The notes beneath the pieces were generated by a model, which worked only from the letters and a program-made list of their open reading frames with translations, was not told the DNA's origin and made no database searches. Source: Pseudomonadota bacterium (GTDB lineage: Bacteria > Pseudomonadota > Alphaproteobacteria > Acetobacterales > Acetobacteraceae). From it: a DNA stretch of 14,891 nucleotides. Shown here piece by piece: positions 1-6,780 of this stretch. Position 1 is the first letter of the stretch. Each line of letters opens with the position of its first letter. Both the position numbers and the translations under genes were made by a program. The DNA lies in the NCBI GenBank assembly GCA_021826485.1, contig JAKAZX010000047.1:1-14891 (forward strand), in the 5' to 3' direction.

Positions 1-1
1 C

Positions 2-592
2 TATATCTTCAGCACCCCGCCGGTCGCGGTGAAGGGCGATCCGGACTCGCTGCTCGGCTTCCTCGCGCATTTCGATTTCGACCGCGACGCGCCGAAAATC
101 TACGCGACCGGCGAGGCGACGATCGACGGCCACGCGGTCGCCTATCGCGACTCGGCCTGGAGCTTCATGACGCCGCCGGACGCCGACCACCCGACGCTCG
201 CCGGCCTGCGCGCGGCCGGGCATAAGCTGCTGATCTATCACGGGCAGAGCGACGGCGTGTTTTCCTTCAACGCGACCGCCGGATGGTACGCCCAGCTTGC
301 CGCCGACAGCGGCGGCGATGCGTCGGACTTCGCGCGGCTGTTCGCCGTGCCGGGGATGTCGCATTGCGGCCACGGGCCGGCGACCGACCGGTTTGATGCG
401 CTTGGGGCCGCGGTCGCCTGGGTCGAGGATGGTCAGGCGCCGGACCGGCTGATCGCCACCGTCACCCCGGGCAACAAGGAAGTGCCGGCGGATTGGAGCG
501 CCACGCGCACCCGCCCGCTGTGCCCCTGGCCGAAGGTGGCGCGCTACGTCGGCGGCGATCCCGAGCGGGCGGCGAGCTTCGCCTGCGAATAG
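2..592 (+). CDS. Tannase/feruloyl esterase family protein, 3' part
   Basis: This is the C-terminal part of a serine ester hydrolase of the tannase/feruloyl esterase family. The family cleaves ester bonds of gallate or hydroxycinnamate conjugates, usually outside the cytoplasm. The frame is open to the left window edge, so the start, signal peptide and nucleophile serine elbow are not visible. Seen directly: HGQSDG near nt 239-256, which carries the expected catalytic Asp (codon 251-253), and PGMSHCGHG near nt 350-376, which carries the His-Cys pair. In the family that His is catalytic and the adjacent Cys pairs with a Cys beside the nucleophile. The tail RPLCPWPKVARYVGG followed by a Cys near the end is also typical. 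The substrate cannot be read from this fragment. The last 49 nt overlap the convergent Hint-protein gene. Family assignment is firm; tannase versus feruloyl esterase is open. Confidence 0.88.
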   Translation, partial: YIFSTPPVAVKGDPDSLLGFLAHFDFDRDAPKIYATGEATIDGHAVAYRDSAWSFMTPPDADHPTLAGLRAAGHKLLIYHGQSDGVFSFNATAGWYAQLAADSGGDASDFARLFAVPGMSHCGHGPATDRFDALGAAVAWVEDGQAPDRLIATVTPGNKEVPADWSATRTRPLCPWPKVARYVGGDPERAASFACE

Positions 593-1755
593 GTGGCTGG
601 CGGTTGCCAGCGGACGCTGCCGGGCGCCCCGTCTTTCGGCGTCGCCCGCCAGCCGAGCGTGAGGGCCTGGGCAATCAGCCGCCGATAGACGGCATCCCGC
701 GGTGGCCCGGCGGTGACCAGCGGCGCGGCGCCGCGGGCCGCCCAGGTGCGGCGGGCGAAATCCGGCTGCGCCATCGCGACGGCACCGCCATTGGCGAACG
801 CCGCGCGGTTGCCGGTGTCGAGATAGGATTCGGCCGGCAGCCCCTCCGCCAGCACCACGGAATGCTGCGCCAGTTCCAGATGCCAGTAGCGGACGCGCGC
901 GACCCGTATCTGCCGCACGGTGGCGTCGTTCAGCAGATATCGGATCGGGATCAGCACGTCATCGACGAACACGGCATGGTCGGGCGACAGCAGCAGGTCG
1001 CGCGCCGGCCGGCCGAGGCCGAAGGCATGGGCGCAGACGCGGACCGGCCAGACATCCTCCGGCCGCGGATGGGTATCGCAGCGCACCGCGCGGTGGCCCA
1101 CCCAGGTGATGGGTGCGACGTCGCCCGAGGCCAGGCACACCGGATCGCCGGCCGCCAGACTCTCGACGGGCCGCGCGCCCTGCGGCGTCGCGATGCGGGT
1201 GCCCTCGGCAAAGCAGGGGCCGGACTGGGCGAAGCTGGGCGTGAAGCTGTCGCTGACCGCGCCGGTCGCCTGCGGACCAAGCGACAGCACGGCGGCGCCG
1301 AGATCGAAGGTGAAGCCCAGCGCGCTCAGATCCTGCACGGCGACCAGGGCCAGCGTGCCGCTGACCCCATAGACGCCGACCTGCCCGGTCAGATCGCCCT
1401 CGTTGGTCAGTACCGTCACGTCGAGCACGGTGCCCTGGACGACCTGGGGCAGGGTGAAGCCGGGCGGGATGGTGATGCTGGTCGGCAGGTCGGCGGAGGT
1501 GAGCGTGACGCTCGCGGCCGTGTTGACGCTGTCGATGGTCACCGATTCCAGCGACACGTTGACCAGCCCGAGGCTGGTCGAGGTATCGCTCGCCGCGATG
1601 TCCTGGGTGATCGTGACATTGGCGATGGTCGGCGGGTTGAGGGTGGAAAACGTGACGTTCCCCACCTCGGTCAGCGCGACCTCTCCGGTGTCGCCCGCGG
1701 TCGGCGTGGTGCCGACAAAGACCTGGCCGGCCTGGAAGCTCAGCGTTCCCGACAT
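544..1755 (-). CDS. Hint-domain (Hint_2 type) protein with acidic beta-rich N-terminus
   Basis: A 403-residue protein in two parts. Residues 1-180 are rich in Thr, Val, Ser and Asp, have beta-like alternation, and contain no Lys, Arg, His, Cys or Trp. A Hint (Hedgehog/intein) domain then starts at Cys181 (CFAEGTRI). It continues through a SPDH motif with His260, WHLE with His292, another His at 298, and LAEGLPAESYLDTGNR at about 302-317. Residues after about 320 form an Ala/Arg-rich tail. Hint domains in other families self-cleave at the initial Cys; for this proteobacterial group I know of no settled role, and secretion or self-processing is inference. There is no classical N-terminal signal peptide. 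The ATG follows a GGGGGA ribosome site (about 1760-1765). The 3' end lies inside the convergent esterase gene. The Hint call is secure; the biological function is unknown. Confidence 0.85.
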   Translation of the reverse strand: MSGTLSFQAGQVFVGTTPTAGDTGEVALTEVGNVTFSTLNPPTIANVTITQDIAASDTSTSLGLVNVSLESVTIDSVNTAASVTLTSADLPTSITIPPGFTLPQVVQGTVLDVTVLTNEGDLTGQVGVYGVSGTLALVAVQDLSALGFTFDLGAAVLSLGPQATGAVSDSFTPSFAQSGPCFAEGTRIATPQGARPVESLAAGDPVCLASGDVAPITWVGHRAVRCDTHPRPEDVWPVRVCAHAFGLGRPARDLLLSPDHAVFVDDVLIPIRYLLNDATVRQIRVARVRYWHLELAQHSVVLAEGLPAESYLDTGNRAAFANGGAVAMAQPDFARRTWAARGAAPLVTAGPPRDAVYRRLIAQALTLGWRATPKDGAPGSVRWQPPATYSQAKLAARSGSPPT

Positions 1756-1955
1756 GGTATCCCCCGCCCCGAGTTGCGCTTATTTCATCGTGCCGTAGGC
1801 GAACCCATACCAGCCGCGGGCACGACGCTCATCTGACGGCTTCGTGAGCGGTCCCGGCGGCCCGCGCATCACGGAACCGTTTATCTCGGCGGGATGGTTT
1901 CACGGAATTGTTCGATGCGGAAGCCCGCTGCGTCCCGTCTTCTGGCAAGCGCATC

Positions 1956-1963
1956 GAGAAGGG
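1956..1963 (+). promoter_or_regulatory. Ribosome binding site GAGAAGGG that decides the desaturase start
   Basis: GAGAAGGG lies 7 nt before the ATG at 1971. The alternative in-frame ATG at 1908 is preceded by TTTCACGGAATTGTTCG, which has no comparable purine-rich site. This favours the shorter protein. Confidence 0.65.
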
Positions 1964-1970
1964 TCGCGGC

Positions 1971-2972
1971 ATGTGGGCAGGGCTGCTGCATAAGGTCGTC
2001 ACGCATCTGTGGTCGTACGACAGTTTTATTGTTCTGCTGACCTGGTTCAGTGCCGCGACCGGTGCCGCCATCACTTATGTCGTGCAGATCGACGAGCCGG
2101 CGAAGTCGCTGCGTGGCTTCGGGCGATTCATGTTTCCGTCGGTCATCCTGCGCCATCCGTCCTGCCGGCTGGATGCCGTGTTCTCCAGTGTGATGCACTT
2201 CCTGCACATGCCGGTCTTCCTGATGGTCAGCAATCTGGCGGTGGCGGAGCTGTCCTATGCGGGCCTCGCCGGGTTGTTCGGCGCCCGCCCGCAGAACCCC
2301 GAACCGTTCTGGCTGTGGATCATCATCATGGCGGTTGCGGTGGTGGTGCAGGACTTCATGACGTTCTGGGTGCATGTGCAGCAGCACCGCCGCGGCTGGC
2401 TGTGGGAGCTGCACAAGGTCCACCATTCCACCGAATTCCTGCTGCCGATCAGCAACCGCCGGTTCCATCCGTTGCAGGCGATCGTGGACAATTTCGGCAC
2501 CATGGTCCCGGTGGGGCTGATCCTCGGCGTCACCGCCTACGCCTTCGCGCTGCCGGTGCACGACAACAGCGTGATCGGGCTGGATGCGCTGTTCGTGCTG
2601 AACATGCTGAGCTTCTATCACCTGCGCCATTCGCACGTGCCGATGCGCTACGGCTGGTTCGAGCGCCACATGATCAGCCCGGCGCAGCACCAGTTGCACC
2701 ACAGCCGGGAGGAACGGCACTGGGACCGCAATTTCGGCCTGTGCTTCTCCTGGTGGGACCGCTGGCTCGGCACCCTCGTCTATTCCGTCCCGGGCGAGCA
2801 GTTCGCGCTCGGCCTGCCGCGGGACGTGCAGCCCGACTATGACAGCCCGCTGAAGCTGTTCGTGGTGCCGGTGCGCAACATCGGGCAGATGCTGTGGCAG
2901 GCCGGCCGGCGCATCGCCTGGCCGGGGGACGCCTCGGTTGCGGCGGTCGAGCAGGTGCGCGACCCGGCCTGA
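1971..2972 (+). CDS. Sterol desaturase / fatty acid hydroxylase superfamily membrane protein
   Basis: A 333-residue integral membrane protein of the di-iron sterol desaturase/fatty acid hydroxylase superfamily, whose members hydroxylate or desaturate lipid substrates using O2. The full histidine signature is present: HX3H at His135/His139, HX2HH at His148/His151/His152, and a final HX2HH at His240/His243/His244. Extra histidines at 166, 217, 220 and 222 fit additional metal ligands. Hydrophobic segments near residues 17-38, 74-101, 112-134 and 176-196 place the cluster on the cytoplasmic face in the usual topology. An ATG at 1908 in the same frame would add 21 residues, but the ATG at 1971 is preferred because a strong ribosome site lies just upstream and hydrophobic sequence starts soon after. 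The lipid substrate is unknown; bacterial members act on sterols, hopanoid-like lipids, carotenoids or acyl chains. Confidence 0.87.
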   Translation: MWAGLLHKVVTHLWSYDSFIVLLTWFSAATGAAITYVVQIDEPAKSLRGFGRFMFPSVILRHPSCRLDAVFSSVMHFLHMPVFLMVSNLAVAELSYAGLAGLFGARPQNPEPFWLWIIIMAVAVVVQDFMTFWVHVQQHRRGWLWELHKVHHSTEFLLPISNRRFHPLQAIVDNFGTMVPVGLILGVTAYAFALPVHDNSVIGLDALFVLNMLSFYHLRHSHVPMRYGWFERHMISPAQHQLHHSREERHWDRNFGLCFSWWDRWLGTLVYSVPGEQFALGLPRDVQPDYDSPLKLFVVPVRNIGQMLWQAGRRIAWPGDASVAAVEQVRDPA

Positions 2973-3038
2973 CGGGCCGCGCGGCGTGCTTGCTTTCGCC
3001 CCTCCGGCGGACGAACCTGCCGCACGGAGGGTACCGAC

Positions 3039-3332
3039 ATGGCAGAGAGACCTCGCGCGATCCCACACCTGCGGATCGATGAGCCGCACGTGCGCGTCAC
3101 CGAATGGCGCTTCGCGCCGGATGCCGAAACCGGCTGGCATGTGCACGGCCACGATTACGTGGTGGTGCCGCTGCTGGACGGCGCGCTGATGCTGGAGGAG
3201 CCGGGCGGCGTCGTGCGCACTGCGCCGATGCACGCCCATGTGCCCTACACCCGCGCGGCGGGGGTGGAGCATAACGTGGTCAATGCCTCGGGGCATGACT
3301 ACGCCTTCCTGGAGATCGAATTGCTGCGCTGA
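3039..3332 (+). CDS. Small single-domain cupin protein
   Basis: A 97-residue protein that is almost entirely one cupin barrel. Motif 1 is seen as GWHVHGHDY, with His34, His36 and His38; the Glu expected three to four residues after HxH is missing (Tyr40/Val41 there), though Asp39 or His38 could supply a ligand. Motif 2 is seen near the C-terminus as GVEHNVVN, matching the H-x3-N pattern. Such stand-alone cupins bind a divalent metal and may act as small isomerases, dioxygenases or ligand sensors; the sequence does not say which. GGAGG at 3026-3030 lies 8 nt before the ATG. The gene is 66 nt after the desaturase and 23 nt before benE on the same strand, so co-transcription is likely. No function is assigned beyond the fold. 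Confidence 0.82.
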   Translation: MAERPRAIPHLRIDEPHVRVTEWRFAPDAETGWHVHGHDYVVVPLLDGALMLEEPGGVVRTAPMHAHVPYTRAAGVEHNVVNASGHDYAFLEIELLR

Positions 3333-3355
3333 GCGGCGCGACCCGCGCTTCGGCG

Positions 3356-4525
3356 ATGCTGAAGGATTTCTCGGGGCAGGCGGTGGTGGCCGGGCTGCTG
3401 GCGGCGCTGGTCGGCTTTGCCAGCTCGTTCGCGGTGATCCTGCAGGGTCTGGCGGCGATGGGGGCCGACGAGCATCAGGCGGCGTCCGGCCTGATGGCGG
3501 CGTCGATCGCGATGGGGCTGGGCGGCATCGTGCTGAGCCTGCTGACGCGCGAGCCGATCAGCGTCGCGTGGTCCACCCCCGGGGCGGCGCTGCTGGCCGG
3601 TACCGGGGCGGTCGCCGGCGGCTTCGGGGCGGCGGTGGGGGCGTTCCTGCTGGCCAGCGCCCTGATCGTGCTGGCCGGACTGTGGCGCCCGCTGGGCCGC
3701 GCGGTCGCCGCGATCCCGCCGCCGCTGGCCAATGCCATGCTCGCGGGCGTCCTGCTCGGCCTGTGCCTCGCCCCGGTGCGGGCGGTGGCGGCGATGCCGT
3801 TGCTCGCCCTGCCGGTGGTGCTGACCTGGGCGGTGATGGCGCAGGTGAAGCGCCTCTATGCCGTGCCGGCGGCGGCGGCGGTGGCGCTGGTCCTGATCGC
3901 ATCGACCGCGCACTGGGGGCATGGCGGGGTGCCGTGGCCCAACCCGGTCGTTGTAGTACCGCGCTTCCCGCCGGCGACCATGCTCGGCGTCGCGCTGCCG
4001 CTGTTCATCGTCACCATGGCGTCGCAGAACATTCCTGGCATCGCGGTGCTGCACGCCAATGGCTACCGCCCGCCGCCCGGCAAGCTGTTCGCCGCCACCG
4101 GCCTGTTCGGCCTGCTGGCCGCGCCGTTCGGCAGCCATGCGGTTAATCTGGCGGCGATCACCGCCGCCATGTGCGCGGGGCCGGACGCGCATCCCGATCC
4201 GCGCCGGCGCTACTGGGCGGCGACCGTCGCGGGCCTCGCCTATGTCGTGTTCGGCCTGCTGGCCGGCGCCGTCACCGCCGCCGCGGCCGCGTCCCCGCCT
4301 TTGCTGATCGAGGCGGTGGCGGGCCTGGCGCTGCTGGGGGCGTTCGGCACGTCCCTGATGGCCGCGCTGGCCGATCCGGCAGGGCGGGAGGCGGCGGTGA
4401 TCTGCTTCCTGGTCACCGGCTCGGGCGTCACCTTCCTGGGCGTCGGCGGTGCCGCCTGGGGCCTGTTGGCCGGCGGCGCGGTGCTGGCGCTGGGAGGCTG
4501 GCGGGCGCGCCTCGGCGTTGCCTGA
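3356..4525 (+). CDS. benE: BenE family benzoate/H+ symporter-type transporter
   Basis: A 389-residue, highly hydrophobic inner-membrane protein of the BenE family, whose characterised members take up benzoate with protons. Family marks are AWSTPGAALL at residues 71-80 after a TREPISV loop, and NIPGIAVLHANGY at about residues 225-237. Hydrophobic segments rich in Gly and Ala run nearly end to end, and the length is usual for the family. The ATG is 23 nt after the cupin stop, with only a weak ribosome site, which suggests translation coupled to upstream genes. No benzoate dioxygenase (benABC) or catechol genes are in the window, so the real substrate may be another aromatic or small carboxylate. 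The TGA stop falls inside the left terminal repeat of the element at 4522-4758, so the last codons may have been set by its insertion. Confidence 0.87.
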   Translation: MLKDFSGQAVVAGLLAALVGFASSFAVILQGLAAMGADEHQAASGLMAASIAMGLGGIVLSLLTREPISVAWSTPGAALLAGTGAVAGGFGAAVGAFLLASALIVLAGLWRPLGRAVAAIPPPLANAMLAGVLLGLCLAPVRAVAAMPLLALPVVLTWAVMAQVKRLYAVPAAAAVALVLIASTAHWGHGGVPWPNPVVVVPRFPPATMLGVALPLFIVTMASQNIPGIAVLHANGYRPPPGKLFAATGLFGLLAAPFGSHAVNLAAITAAMCAGPDAHPDPRRRYWAATVAGLAYVVFGLLAGAVTAAAAASPPLLIEAVAGLALLGAFGTSLMAALADPAGREAAVICFLVTGSGVTFLGVGGAAWGLLAGGAVLALGGWRARLGVA

Positions 4526-4571
4526 GAGTTTGTGAAGGAATGCCCAAGGGGTTGGGGGGCGACAAAACTCT

Positions 4572-4599
4572 CCCTCTCCGCCCTCGGGGGCGGAGAGGG
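4572..4599 (+). repeat. REP-like palindrome, left unit
   Basis: CCCTCTCCGCCC pairs perfectly with GGGCGGAGAGGG across a TCGG loop, giving a 12-bp stem. The tail GGGTGAGGTGGGG follows at about 4603-4615. As RNA it would be a very stable hairpin 46 nt after the benE stop and could halt or protect the 3' end of that transcript, although no U-tract follows. Confidence 0.75.
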
Positions 4600-4690
4600 T
4601 TGGGGTGAGGTGGGGGACCGGGCGATGCGGAAAGTTGCCGCGAGGAACTGCGGATTTTCGCGGCGCTGGCGCCACCCCACCTCACCCTGA

Positions 4691-4719
4691 CCCTCTCCGC
4701 CCCAGCGGGGCGGAGAGGG
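4691..4719 (-). repeat. REP-like palindrome, right unit (inverted)
   Basis: CCCTCTCCGCCCC pairs perfectly with GGGGCGGAGAGGG across a 3-nt AGC loop, giving a 13-bp stem. Its conserved tail lies to the left (CCCCACCTCACCC, about 4675-4687), so the unit is in inverse orientation to the left copy. Confidence 0.75.
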
Positions 4720-4800
4720 AATGGAGTCGCCGCGTCGATTTCTTTCACACGCTCTGAGCGGGCATCTTGTCCGCAGTGGCGCCCCGCCGGCGGGGGACGC

Positions 4801-4806
4801 TATCAT
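4801..4806 (+). promoter_or_regulatory. Possible -10 box (TATCAT) of the GST-RDD-bpt cluster
   Basis: TATCAT matches the consensus TATAAT at five of six positions and is 24 nt before the GST start. A perfect 14-nt palindrome, CCCCGCCGGCGGGG at 4782-4795, ends 5 nt before it, in the -35 to -10 spacer. I see no good -35 hexamer at the right distance, so this is only a candidate. Confidence 0.3.
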
Positions 4807-4830
4807 CGGTGCAGCCCGGGGGCGCGCCGC

Positions 4831-5469
4831 ATGACCGATGAGCTTGTGTTCTACACCCATCCGATGTCCCGTGGCCGCATCGTCCGCTGGATGCTGGAGG
4901 AGGTCGGCCAGCCTTACCGGACAGAAGTCATGGCGTTCGGGCCGGACATGAAGGCGGCCGCGTACCGTGCCATCAATCCGATGGGCAAGGTGCCGGCGCT
5001 GCGCCACGGCGATATCGTGGTCACCGAATGCGCCGCGATCTGCGCCTATCTCGCCGATGCGTTTCCCGCCGCCGGGCTTGCCCCGCCGCCGGGCAGCCGG
5101 TTGCGCGGCACGTATTTCCGCTGGCTGTTCTTCGGCGCCGGCCCGGTGGAGGCGGCGGCGACCAACACCGCCCTCAAGCTCGCCATTCCGCCGGAGCGGG
5201 AAGGGACGGTCGGCTACGGCCGGATGGCGGACGTGGTCGGCATGCTTGAGCATGCGGTCAGCGGGGGGACCTATCTGGCGGGTGACGGCTTCACCGCGGC
5301 CGACGTGTATCTCGGCTCGCAGATCGGTTGGGGCATGCAGTTCGGCACGATCGAAAAGCGGCCGGCGCTGGAAGCCTACTGGGCGCGCATCGCGGCGCGA
5401 CCGGCGGCGGTGCGGGCGCGTGCGATCGACGATGCGCTGATCCCGCCGCCCGCCGCCGAGGAACGCTAG
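4831..5469 (+). CDS. Glutathione S-transferase family protein
   Basis: A 212-residue cytosolic protein with the two-domain glutathione S-transferase layout. The N-terminal thioredoxin-like half (about 1-80) shows FYTHPMSRGR, with Ser13 at the usual active-site position, MGKVPAL with the cis-proline of the glutathione site at Pro55, and TECAAICAYLADAFP at about 65-79. There the Glu66 that contacts glutathione is kept, but the following residue is Cys rather than the more usual Ser. The C-terminal helical half contains GDGFTAADVYLG, matching the conserved Asp-containing N-capping motif of GSTs. The substrate (electrophile conjugation, peroxide reduction or other) cannot be told. The ribosome site is weak. 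The gene leads a cluster with RDD and bpt, only 8 nt ahead of the RDD start; a shared function is not evident. Confidence 0.88.
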   Translation: MTDELVFYTHPMSRGRIVRWMLEEVGQPYRTEVMAFGPDMKAAAYRAINPMGKVPALRHGDIVVTECAAICAYLADAFPAAGLAPPPGSRLRGTYFRWLFFGAGPVEAAATNTALKLAIPPEREGTVGYGRMADVVGMLEHAVSGGTYLAGDGFTAADVYLGSQIGWGMQFGTIEKRPALEAYWARIAARPAAVRARAIDDALIPPPAAEER

Positions 5470-5477
5470 GACCCGCC

Positions 5478-5990
5478 ATGTTCGCCGGCAGCCCGGCGCC
5501 GCAGACCCAGTTCGATCCACGCGACCTGACGCGCGGCACCATCCTGCGCCGCATCGTCGCGTTCGTGCTCGACGGCATCGTACTGCTGATCGCAATCAAG
5601 CTGCTGGCCGCGCTGCTGTTCGTTTTCGGCATCGTCACGCTCGGCCTCGGGATGCCGCTGCTCGGCCTGCTGCCGGTGGTGCCGGTGCTGTACAACTGGC
5701 TCAGCCTGCTGACCGGCCTTTCGGCGACGCCGGGGCAGGCGATGATGGGGCTGGTCGTGCGCCGGTTCGACGATCTCGGGCCGCCGGGCGGCCTCGCCGC
5801 GCTGGTGTGGGTGATCGGGTTCTACGTCTCCGTCGCGCTGTCCGGCCTGCCGTTTTTGCTGGCGCTGTTCACCACCGGCCGCCGCACGGCGCATGATCTG
5901 GCATCAGGGCTGATCGTGGTACGCGCACGGGCGTTGACCCGCGGCCCCGGCTTCTGGCACATGCGAGCGGGAGGGTCGCCGTACGCATGA
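5478..5990 (+). CDS. RDD family membrane protein
   Basis: A 170-residue inner-membrane protein of the RDD family. The family signature is present in alphaproteobacterial form: TRGTILRRIVAFVLDGIVLL at about residues 15-34, with the Arg and Asp in the first membrane helix region, then further hydrophobic segments (about 31-75 and 105-130), and a closing TGRRTAHDLASG near 134-145. The length is usual. RDD proteins have no single established function; some have been linked to ion transport or stress. The start at 5478 is chosen because AGGA (5468-5471) lies 6 nt upstream and the family N-terminus begins there; upstream codons in frame belong to the GST gene read in another frame. Its TGA overlaps the next ATG as ATGA, so it is translationally coupled to bpt, an arrangement I recall from other alphaproteobacteria. 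Confidence 0.86.
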   Translation: MFAGSPAPQTQFDPRDLTRGTILRRIVAFVLDGIVLLIAIKLLAALLFVFGIVTLGLGMPLLGLLPVVPVLYNWLSLLTGLSATPGQAMMGLVVRRFDDLGPPGGLAALVWVIGFYVSVALSGLPFLLALFTTGRRTAHDLASGLIVVRARALTRGPGFWHMRAGGSPYA

Positions 5991-6769
5991 GCTACAAGCC
6001 GCCCCGCCGGCCGCAGTTCTTCTACACAACGGCCCCGCTGCCGTGCCCCTACGTGCCCGGCCGGACAGAGCGCAAGGTGGTCACCGAGATCACCGGACCG
6101 GACGCGGATACGCTGCATGACCGGCTGTCGCGCGCCGGGTTCCGCCGCAGCCACAACATTGCCTACGCACCGGTCTGCCCCAATTGCAACGCCTGCGTGC
6201 CGATCCGCATTCCGGCCGAGAGCTTCCAGCCAGAACGCTCGCTGCGCCGGATCGCGCGGGCCAATGCCTCGGTGGAGGGCTACGAGGTGCCGGCGCGGGC
6301 GACCGCCGAGCAGTACCACCTGTTCCAGCGCTACCAGCAGGCCCGGCACGGCGACGGCGACATGGCGACGATGAGTTTCTACGACTATCGCGCCATGATC
6401 GAGGATACGCCGATCGAGACCTTCATCGTCGAATTCCGCGACCCCGACGACCGGCTGGTCGGCGCGTGCCTGACCGACCGGCTGAGCGACGGGCTGTCGG
6501 CGGTCTACTCGTTCTTCATCCCTGAACTCGATCGCCGCAGCCTCGGCACCTACACCATCCTGTGGCTGATCGAGCGGGCGCGCGGCCTCGGGCTGCCCTA
6601 TGTCTATCTCGGCTATTGGGTGCCGGAGAGCCGGAAGATGGCCTACAAGGCCCGCTTCCGCCCCGCCGAGGTGCTGTCCGGCGGCGTCTGGCGGACGCTG
6701 GCGGAGGCGGATGCGGCGCCGACCCCGCCGCTGCCCGGCTTCAGCCTGGTGCCGGAAACCGCCGGGTAG
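5987..6769 (+). CDS. bpt: Aspartate/glutamate leucyltransferase (N-degron pathway)
   Basis: A 260-residue cytosolic aminoacyl-tRNA-protein transferase of the bacterial Bpt/arginyltransferase-like family. Bpt moves leucine from Leu-tRNA to proteins with N-terminal Asp or Glu, making them substrates for ClpS/ClpAP. Seen: FFYTTAPLPCPYVPGRTERK at residues 11-30 with conserved Cys20, a CPNCNAC cluster (Cys64, Cys67, Cys70) followed by VPIRI, and the GNAT-like C-terminal domain with AVYSFFIPELDRRSLGTY, YVYLGYWVPES and KMAYKARFRPAE. These are the standard family blocks and the length is normal. GGGAGGG at 5969-5975 may serve as its ribosome site, 11 nt upstream inside the RDD gene. The name ate is also used; the bacterial clade and domain layout favour leucyl over arginyl transfer. 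The gene ends 11 nt before the convergent otsA stop. Confidence 0.92.
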   Translation: MSYKPPRRPQFFYTTAPLPCPYVPGRTERKVVTEITGPDADTLHDRLSRAGFRRSHNIAYAPVCPNCNACVPIRIPAESFQPERSLRRIARANASVEGYEVPARATAEQYHLFQRYQQARHGDGDMATMSFYDYRAMIEDTPIETFIVEFRDPDDRLVGACLTDRLSDGLSAVYSFFIPELDRRSLGTYTILWLIERARGLGLPYVYLGYWVPESRKMAYKARFRPAEVLSGGVWRTLAEADAAPTPPLPGFSLVPETAG

Positions 6770-6780
6770 CCCGCCCGCCC

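Larger units (their letters stand above)
4522..4758. repeat. MITE/BIME-like element with terminal inverted repeats and paired palindromes
   Basis: This holds most of the 305-nt gap between benE and the GST gene. The ends are imperfect inverted repeats: CTGAGAGTTTGTGAAGGA at 4522-4539 against CTCAGAGCGTGTGAAAGA read on the other strand from 4758, 14 of 18 matching. Inside each end lies a strong palindrome (4572-4599 and 4691-4719). Each is followed inward by the same tail, GGGTGAGGTGGGG, so the two units face each other. A weaker hairpin (GCCGCGA 4637-4643 with TCGCGGC 4658-4664) sits between them. No coding capacity is evident and no target-site duplication is obvious. The palindrome-plus-tail units resemble REP-like dispersed repeats of GC-rich proteobacteria. 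Whether this is a mobile non-autonomous element or a transcription-ending BIME cannot be decided from one copy. Confidence 0.7.

Noticed and set aside
493..1836. 447-codon plus-strand frame opposite the Hint gene
   Set aside because: Low-complexity Arg/Gly-rich translation with no motif; the minus strand has a clear Hint domain and a ribosome site.
1829..2074. 81-codon minus-strand frame between the Hint and desaturase genes
   Set aside because: Overlaps the 5' end of the well-supported desaturase gene and shows no motif or ribosome site.
5328..5477. N-terminal extension of the RDD protein by 50 residues
   Set aside because: The added codons overlap the GST gene in another frame and lack homology-like features; the ATG at 5478 has a ribosome site and the family N-terminus.
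4240..5595. Minus-strand frames running through the benE end, repeat element and GST gene
   Set aside because: They cross the inverted-repeat element, giving SPPRWGGEG-like low-complexity translations typical of such repeats read as protein, and oppose well-supported genes.
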